Part shown: positions 57,514 through 64,000 of the stretch, in pieces
Numbering within the stretch: position 1 is the stretch's first letter
Layout of the letters: each line of letters opens with the position of its first letter
DNA from: Phialocephala subalpina
Lineage: Eukaryota; Ascomycota; Leotiomycetes; Helotiales; Mollisiaceae
Assembly: GCA_900073065.1 (NCBI GenBank)
Contig: FJOG01000002.1
Span: forward strand, 2,808,460 to 2,872,459
Length of the DNA stretch: 64,000 nucleotides
Reading direction: 5' to 3'
Notes under the pieces: model-generated
Database searches by the model: none
Seen by the model: the letters and a program-made list of their open reading frames with translations, nothing else
What the model was told of the DNA's origin: nothing
Translations under genes and position numbers: made by a program

Positions 57514-59019
57514 TCAGACTTTATAGAAGCAGAAGGCAACGTAGAAACTGGCAGCCTCCATCTCCTCATCGCTGACTAGAAGACGTCCTCCACCCCTCTC
57601 TCTGACTCCCATGCGCTCACTCAAGGGACCTAGCGTCTCGTCGTCTTTGTCAGTCTTCCAGATCTGATCAAAGGTTGCGTGGTACTGCATCTCCAGGTTG
57701 TAGTCTTCCGCAAGAGCACGGAACATTTCCCAGGGTACGACGTATTCAGGTACCTCCTCGACTGCCTCATGAAGGAAGAAGTTGTACTTCCAGCCGTATG
57801 GAGGACGGAAGATACCATCTGCTGGTGTCTTCCCAGGGAATCGTACTTTGTAGATCTCATTGCCCCAACCAGCACTTTCTTCGGCCTCACCTTCCTCGAT
57901 CTCTCCATCCTCTTCTTTTTCCTCTGCCTCCTTTCCATTGGCTTCGGACTTGGCTGCCTCAGCCTTTGCCGCCAGTCGGTCGTTGAACTCTTTGACTTTA
58001 TCAGTTAGAATGTCGGAATTGGGGATGGTGCCGATGAATCTGCCTCCTTTCTTCAAAGCACCTGCCACGTTCTTCAACATACGACGAGCTTTGTCCTCGC
58101 TCTCGAAAGCATAGTGCATGCAGAACATCATGCTGACCACATCGAATCCTCCACCACCAAATCGGGATGGTCCGCCAGAGCCGTCAAATCCGACATCTCG
58201 AATCAAGGGAACCTTCTCAATAGTGTCGCCGAAGCAATCCTGGACGAAGAATTCGCCTTGGAATAAGCGTGGCTGGGGTCTGTTATTGTATCCGCCTCGT
58301 CCACCACGTCCTCCACGACCACCTCCTCCGCGGCTCGACATCTGCCGGTATCTCTCTTTTGCCTGGTCGATCGAAACATCTGCTGGATCCAAACCGACGT
58401 ACAGTTCCACATTTTGTGGTGCCTGCTGCCACTTCCCAAGATCTCCTCCCTTACCACAACCAATGTCGAGGACGAGAAGACCTTTGGTATCAGACGGACC
58501 CTCTGCGAAGACCATGCCGCCGCGCTCTTGTGCTCCAGGAGTGTAGTCCTCATTCGGGGAGAACTTCTGGATGATAGTGCTCTTGACCCAATTATTGAAG
58601 CTTCGAAGCCCCTTGATGCGACTGTCCGTCTTTCGCCAATCTCGACCACGCTCTGGAACTGCATTGTAGTGCTGTCGAACTGCATCATGGATTCCTTGCT
58701 TCGCGATAACAGCCTCTAGCTCTCTCTCGCGCTCAATTTGCTTCTGCTTGATAGCCTCTCGCTCAGCATCTGTGATTCGGGCTCGCTGGCCTGGTCGTTT
58801 CTGCTTTCGAGGTTGTGGTGATGGTGATCTTCGGCGTGCAGCAGAACTTGAAGGTGAGGGGGATCTCCTCCTGGAGTCTGAGCGAGCATCGAGACGTCTG
58901 GGAGTGGAAGTTGAGGGTGATCGTGATCTCTTGCGCTTTTTGGCAGGTTCGAGTTTCGTGGCATTGAAAGGCTGAGGCTGCTCATCCACAGGGGAGATAT
59001 CCGCTGTGTTGCCCGCCAT
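57514..59019 (-). CDS. ABD1: mRNA cap guanine-N7 methyltransferase
   Basis: An intronless 501-aa gene. Residues 28-80 are Arg/Ser/Pro-rich (an SR-like low-complexity tail). The catalytic domain starts around 105 (HYNAVPERGRDWRKTDSRIKGLRSFNNWVKS). LLVLDIGCGKGGDLGKW (181-197) binds S-adenosylmethionine; VVSMMFCMHYAFES and GGRFIGTIPNSD are the other conserved blocks, and the C-terminus ends in EAASFYVAFCFYKV. It methylates the N7 of the RNA cap in the nucleus. An RGG-rich insert (230-243) interrupts the fold after the AdoMet-binding segment, and a Glu-rich, Lys-rich insert lies before GWGNEIYKVRF. Confidence 0.95.
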   Translation of the reverse strand: MAGNTADISPVDEQPQPFNATKLEPAKKRKRSRSPSTSTPRRLDARSDSRRRSPSPSSSAARRRSPSPQPRKQKRPGQRARITDAEREAIKQKQIERERELEAVIAKQGIHDAVRQHYNAVPERGRDWRKTDSRIKGLRSFNNWVKSTIIQKFSPNEDYTPGAQERGGMVFAEGPSDTKGLLVLDIGCGKGGDLGKWQQAPQNVELYVGLDPADVSIDQAKERYRQMSSRGGGGRGGRGGRGGYNNRPQPRLFQGEFFVQDCFGDTIEKVPLIRDVGFDGSGGPSRFGGGGFDVVSMMFCMHYAFESEDKARRMLKNVAGALKKGGRFIGTIPNSDILTDKVKEFNDRLAAKAEAAKSEANGKEAEEKEEDGEIEEGEAEESAGWGNEIYKVRFPGKTPADGIFRPPYGWKYNFFLHEAVEEVPEYVVPWEMFRALAEDYNLEMQYHATFDQIWKTDKDDETLGPLSERMGVRERGGGRLLVSDEEMEAASFYVAFCFYKV

Positions 59020-59321
59020 AACAGGTGTAGGGTTGAGAATTGTTTATTTTTATTTTTAGGGAAGACGAGTATCGCAAAATAAAGCTTCAATGTGTCTCGT
59101 TGTAGTTGTTGTATTTATGGTTATGCTTTTGAAGTCACATGCAGGCTCGACCCCAGAATTTGAACCTGGCCTCGCGTCGTCCTAGTGCCTGAAATAGTCG
59201 CGAGAGCTTGAGCTCTTGCAGAGATCAGGTGAAGACAACAAAACCATCAACTACGAAACCACACGATCTCTTCTACCACTGATCCTCTCGCCCTCTCTTT
59301 AAAAGCGCAGCATACTTCAGG
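59020..59321. promoter_or_regulatory. Divergent promoter region, ABD1 and RPN7
   Basis: 302 bp between two start codons on opposite strands. A perfect hairpin AGAGCT-TG-AGCTCT lies near 59206-59219. No proteasome-type control element was identified with confidence. Confidence 0.5.
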
Positions 59322-60885
59322 ATGGGTTCCGATCCTCAGTATGCCAAGTATCCTCTCCTCCCTCTCGCCCAGCACATCTTCACTCTTACCAATCCTTCCG
59401 CCCTGAAAGCAACTCAACAGACTTCCTTGAAGAGCCTCCAAGATGCGATTACCGAGCACAAGATGGCACCGCTCTACCGGTATCTTGCGCACCCTACAGA
59501 GGGTATCCTTAACGAGAGCGGTGTCAGCACTTCACAATCAACGAAGCCTCTTGGACGGAAACCAAGCGCGGCCGGCATGGTAGCGAGCAAACACTCAATA
59601 CCAAAGGTTGATCTGCCATGGGACGAGGCTTTATATGAGAAGTTGAATAAGGAGAACGATGAGGAGCTGGAGGGATTCAAGAAGGAAGAAGAAGAGGCGG
59701 CCGAGAAGGCTGGTGACACAGAAGTCCAAGCTGCAAGAGGCAAAAGAGCAGAGTTCTGGGCGCGAGTTGGTGACAAGGTATGATAATACATTTTATAAAT
59801 TCTGGTATTGGGTGCTGATCGAGTGATTTACTAGGACCGAGCCATTGCCGCATACGAAGAAGTGTTCGAGAAGACTGGCGTTCTGGGAACAAAAATTGAC
59901 CTTGTGCTCGCTATCATCCGAATGGGTCTATTCTACGGGGACAAGATGCTCGTCAAGAAGCACGTCGATCGCGCGAAGACATTGGTTGAGAGTGGTGGAG
60001 ACTGGGACCGAAGAAATCGATTAAAGGCCTACCAAGGACTCTACCTCCTTCAAGTCCGTTCGTACTCTTTAGCCGCTCCTCTCCTCCTCGACAGTCTCTC
60101 GACATTCACAAGTTACGAACTTTGCAGTTACTCCTCCCTGGTAGTATACTCTGTTCTTGCTGGGTCTGTTTCCTTGAAGCGAGTTGACTTCAAGTCGAAG
60201 GTGGTCGATGCTCCCGAGATCAAGGCAATACTGGGCGATGGCGAGGACAAGCTTCTGGCATTGTCAGGAGCGTTATCTGCCGGCCCTGGAGCGGACGAGG
60301 AGATGAAGGATGTCTCTTCTGCCACCCCTGCTAAGACCGCCGTTAACCTCACCACACTTGGCAGCGACCAACCAGAAGCTGAAGCCGCTGTTGATTTCTC
60401 ACCCTTGGCGCAGCTTGTGGGCAGCTTGTACACAGGAAGTTATCGATCGTTCTTTGGAGCTCTTGCGGCGGTGGAAGTCAACTTCTTGAACCAGGATCGA
60501 TACCTGTACGAACACCGAGGATGGTTCGTTCGTGAGATGCGTCTTCGTGCATACCAACAACTGCTCCAAAGCTACCGTGTTGTGGGTCTTGAGAGCATGG
60601 CCAATGACTTCGGTGTCTCTGTTGATTTCCTTGACCGGTAAGCTACGCTCCATTCTAACACCATTCCTCCTGCTAACATTATGTAGTGATCTGGCGAAGT
60701 TTATTGCAGCTGGACGCATTCCTTGCACCATTGATCGTGTGACTGGAAAGGGCATCATCGAGACCAACAGACCAGACGACAAGAACAAGCAATATAGCGA
60801 CGTTGTGAAGCAGGGTGATCAACTCATCACCAAGCTCCAGAAATACGGCCAAGCTGTCAGGTTGCGTGGAAGCGAGCGTGCATAA
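59322..60885 (+). CDS. RPN7: 26S proteasome lid subunit Rpn7
   Basis: Three exons (59322-59777, 59835-60637, 60687-60885; introns 57 and 49 bp) encode 485 aa. The N-terminal part has helical repeats (AEFWARVGDKDRAIAAYEEVFEKTG, DLVLAIIRMGLFYGD) and the C-terminal PCI domain runs through YRSFFGALAAVE, RLRAYQQLLQSYRVVGLESMANDFGVS and the winged-helix part (DLAKFIAAGRIPCTIDRVTGKG). It is a structural subunit of the 19S regulatory particle lid. A charged stretch at about 115-145 and an Ala/Glu-rich insert at about 300-340 are variable regions. Confidence 0.95.
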
Positions 60886-61474
60886 GGATGAGAAGAGTTA
60901 CGAAAAACCCGAGCGAAACATGCATACCTTGCATTTGTACGATATCACGGCGAATAGAGCAGCGTCTTTGCACGAATAGATCTACAATATGCCACATCGG
61001 GTTGAGTTGATAAAAATGTGCGCACCTCGGTTGAATGATAAGAAGAAAGACTCAGGAGTGTGCTCTAAGTGTTATGTTCTGCTGTTTTCGTATTTATTAT
61101 GTTGCCGTTATACATATGTCTCGGCAAATTATCTTCACCAGTGTGTTGCTAATCGGTCGATATCTTGTTTTTCTTGATTCTCAAAATCACATGTCACCAG
61201 TCCTCTACGGACTTTGTATAAGTGCCTAAGTGGGTACCTCTTATTGTTCATACCTAGCTAGAGGTAACTACAAGAGCTCAAAGAGCCAAATCTTTTGCAT
61301 CCATCCCGCTGATCATTCATCGCTTGCTTTCTATCCAGATCCATATCCAGGGCATAATAGCCACTCCGAACACCCTCCAAGAGTAAGTTCAATGCTTTAA
61401 GTAAATTTGGCCGTCCAAACGCCTTCAATGCCTTGCAAAACCATGATATCCGTCCATACTCCAAAAAAGCGCAC
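60886..61474. other. Intergenic between convergent RPN7 and LOV gene
   Basis: 3' flanks of both genes. A frame at 60989-61177 has a C-x2-C but lacks the other cysteines of the MC family. Confidence 0.4.
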
Positions 61475-62388
61475 TTATAAAAAAGTGCGCCCTTCGTCGG
61501 CTTGAAATCCAACGATGTATTTCTTCTTCACTTGGCCCTCGTCCCAGACGATCGGGATGATAGTGAGTAGATTTGCAAAAATACTTCCGTCCTTTCTGTA
61601 ATTCAAAAGGCGTACTCTTGCTTCTTCTCCGCTGCCTATTTTCTCGCGCAAATCTTTCCTCGATTCTGCGTTGGACTCGTTGACCTGTTGGTTTTGATAT
61701 GCCTCGCCGCCTGGAGGGTACTGAAGGAACCGGCAATTCCGTCCCATAATCTCAGCGCTGCTATACCCCGTCAGGGTTTCAAAGGGTTCGGAGCAATATA
61801 TCACCGGCAAGTCTGGCTGCTCGGCGTCGGCCAACACCAACGCAACAGCACTGTCGACATTACCTATATGTATCTGCTGGTTGGGACGATTATAGACTCG
61901 AACCTGTACGGTTTTAGTATTGTTCTTGGCAGTATTCACATCACATGAGAACCATGTTCATGATCAACGACAACAAAAAAGACGACACATCTCTACGTTA
62001 TTGAGCAGACCAGATACAGGAGAGTGCAAATACCAGGACAGGGACTCAAACGTACCAATATCGACATCATATCAATACCACTAGGCGCATACACCCCGGG
62101 ATAGATGAGGGGATCTTTCAGCGGATGATTTGGGTCTTCTCGAGACTCGACGATATATTTCTTCCTAGCCAACTTCCTCGGAGGCCCCACATCCACAATC
62201 GTGCTTCCAGAAGAACTATTTTGTGCATTCTGAGCAGCAACAGCGCGGCGAAGCTATAAAAGAGTCAACAAAAAGTCACCCAAAGCACGTGATTGGCGAT
62301 CCGTATCCGGGCTGCCGATCCGAGCCTAACGAGACGGAAATCTCACCTCCTCGAGCCTCTGCGCCTGCAACTGATACTCCGAATTCAT
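61475..62388 (-). CDS. vvd: VIVID/ENVOY-like LOV photoreceptor
   Basis: Three minus-strand exons (62388-62347, 62253-62056, 61903-61475; introns 93 and 152 bp) encode 222 aa. The N-terminal cap reads IYPGVYAPSGIDMMSILVRVYNRP, as in VIVID, and the LOV core includes ALVLADAEQPDLPVIYCSEPFETLTGY and GRNCRFLQYPPGG. Cys137 in NCRFLQ is the flavin-adduct cysteine. The end KKKYIVGFQAD is typical. Small fungal LOV proteins of this type dampen White-Collar blue-light signalling. Total length and the lack of any other domain support a VVD/ENV1 orthologue. The first exon encodes just 14 residues; it was chosen because it brings an ATG and both splice sites into frame. Confidence 0.88.
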
Positions 62389-63671
62389 TCCTACGACCAA
62401 GACTCCATACTAATTCGATCCCAAACGCATATCCGCGGTGACACGTTCACGTTTTTTGCAGTACAGTCTTTTCCCATTTCTCTGAGCTGCACGCGATATC
62501 TGTCTTAAAAGCTAGTTTCCCAATCCCCATTTTCCCCCTCGACGTCAAATGCCTTTTGGTAGGCGCGATCTAGAGAAAGTCTCGAACCTCTCGAGATCGG
62601 GATGCACCACGACAGACAGACGGACTCTCTGACTGCCGCCATTGCTTCGGCTATGCCGGGTAATTGGTCGTCGTTTGGACCATGTGTCGCTATTCTCTGC
62701 CCTTCTTAGCATCGTGCAGTCTGGAGGCATCTCCGTCGATGTTGACTGCTGTAAACGGTGCGACACGTGACGGCACCAGACTTTAAAGTTTATGTCTCTC
62801 GCAGATCTCGAATGCGAGTTCCTATTCAAGATATTGCAGACTTCCATTCTTCTGGGGCAGATTTTCGGGGTGTTGTTTTCGTCGTCTCGGGCTGTGAGAC
62901 CACCGACAACAATGGCGATTAAAGAACCAAGTCGAAACATCATTGATATAAATATATCATCGAAATAGCGTCCGAATGTTAGAGTTAACATCTTCAAACG
63001 CCAAGATTGCTTTCCGCCCCAAGTGGAAGCGCAATAGACACAGACTAGATACGCGAAGTCTTATTTTGCATGAGCACGAGCATTCCCCAACAGGTCTGGA
63101 TATCGCTACATTCCTCATCCTCAACAGAATATAGATCAAGTCGATGCAACCACCTTCTTGGAAACATGTCACCGGAAATCCCCCTCAGCCTAGGTGCGGT
63201 ACCAAGAAAAATATATTCGGCCTTAGAGGACCCAAGAACGATAGGTATCCCAAACAGGTCAACACTTCCAGCAAACAAGCAAACAACTGTCCAGCGCTTC
63301 CTCGCCGGAGCTTCGAAGTCAGAAGACAGGGACGAAGTTCGTCATTCTGACGTATCAAGAGTTACACAAGGTTGCAAACCAAACGGGAGAGGCTAGCGCG
63401 GAGGCTAAGAGCATGAATTTTGAGTGGACCGAGGCCATCACCAGATTATCGCCTTACCATAGATCTATGCTTGATCATACATTTTGATAAGATATCAAGG
63501 TGGGACAACGTTTGATCTTGGGTCTATTGCATTGAAATTCCGAGGAAGGAATCACTAGTTGTAAAATTTGTCGAATTCTGCTCGTGCTTGATTGTCGTTG
63601 GAATATGGTCATAAAGTTGCATTGATGAGGTTTCACTTCTGTCACCAATGTTTCGTATAATTTTTGAGAAG
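62389..63671. other. Upstream region of the LOV gene and right-hand intergenic DNA
   Basis: No gene supported. The promoter of the LOV gene should be at the left of this stretch. Open frames near 62545-62997 show no domain. Confidence 0.4.
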
Positions 63672-64000
63672 TCGTTGAACGGAAATTTATCTAGGAAGTC
63701 TAGATGAATGTCTGGCGTGCTTTGGGACACTCATTCCGCTCCTTCCTACTTTTGTCCCTGCTCGAGAGGAGGAAGGGGCGGACCCAACAATAAAAGCGGA
63801 ACCCAGCGGAGAGTTTTCACTTGAGCACATTGGCCCAGGGGAACGGATCGGGGGCACTAGCCATCTTTTCGAACTAGTCCGAAAGGTACAGAGTATCTCT
63901 CTCGGGAAGAATTTGGGAGAGGTCACATTCAGCCTCATCCTGTGGGAGCGCCACTGCGGCTCCACAACTCCTACTCGTCTCCCCGGCGAATTTTTCTTGG
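63672..64000 (+). other. Open frame running off the right edge
   Basis: One plus-strand frame is open from a stop just before 63672 to the end, without an ATG. It includes EEEGADPTIKAEPSGEFSLEHIG and LVRKVQSISLGKNLGEV. No family is recognised. It could be an internal exon of a gene beyond the window or chance. Confidence 0.2.

Noticed and set aside
59150..59185. A GGTTCAAATTC T-loop-like sequence on the minus strand, suggesting a tRNA
   Set aside because: No matching acceptor stem or anticodon arm could be formed from the flanking bases, so it is probably chance.
60989..61177. Plus-strand frame with internal Met-Cys and VCSKC
   Set aside because: It lies in the 3' flank of RPN7, lacks the other cysteines and continues into a hydrophobic stretch unlike the family.
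62545..62997. 150-codon minus-strand frame
   Set aside because: No domain, no coherent composition and no support from splice signals; likely chance.

Overview
This window looks like nuclear DNA of a filamentous ascomycete. Genes are separate transcription units on both strands. Most introns are GT-AG, about 45-60 bp, with a CTAAC/CTGAC-like branch site 10-20 bases before the acceptor. Gene content includes a multi-WSC glyoxal oxidase, a PDR-type ABC pump, a VIVID/ENVOY-like LOV photoreceptor and a Zn2Cys6 regulator. Leotiomycetes is a guess from overall gene style. No rRNA, tRNA, CRISPR or bacterial-type operon was found. Exon boundaries were read by eye from splice signals, frame and family expectation; every model reported as intact has a total coding length divisible by three.

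Layout. 1-11 kb: a five-WSC-domain glyoxal oxidase, an FAD-linked oxidoreductase, a terminal-inverted-repeat element present as a 250-bp tandem duplication, and alanine aminotransferase. 12-22 kb: gene-poor accessory DNA with many tiny cysteine-rich genes, a sulfatase/sugar-transporter chimeric pseudogene and a secreted nitrilase. 23-34 kb: a PEBP protein, the SMC5/6 SUMO ligase Nse2, a Upc2-like sterol regulator, a Git1-like transporter and a Gfo/Idh/MocA oxidoreductase. 34-41 kb: a single-pass Ser/Thr-rich surface protein, a GPI-type small protein beside its dead paralogue, and two more cysteine-rich microproteins. 41-50 kb: a 15-exon PDR ABC transporter, Fpg-type DNA glycosylase and Pex11. 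50-57 kb: a dead MFS drug-type transporter, a membrane protein of unknown function and a dead double-2EXR gene. 57-62 kb: core genes for mRNA cap methyltransferase (Abd1) and proteasome lid subunit Rpn7, then the LOV photoreceptor.

The most unusual signal is a family of at least ten very small intracellular-looking proteins at 12.4-14.3, 19.1-21.8, 37.5, 40.8 and 56.9 kb. Each starts Met-Cys, has a second Cys at residue 11-12, a central Cys pair, and most end in C-x2-C. Three (14.1, 20.0 and 21.6 kb) share exactly the same six cysteine positions (2, 12, 27, 32, 46, 49) although the rest of the sequence is diverged. Conserved His or Cys residues beside the second Cys suggest a metal-binding mini-domain. 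Two members have the last C-x2-C knuckle moved out of frame by one base, and two neighbours share an identical 23-bp upstream element. I know of no function for this family.

Five further loci are broken (sulfatase, sugar transporter, MFS, GPI-type paralogue, 2EXR). Several of their stop codons could each arise by one C-to-T change, which fits RIP-like decay but does not prove it.
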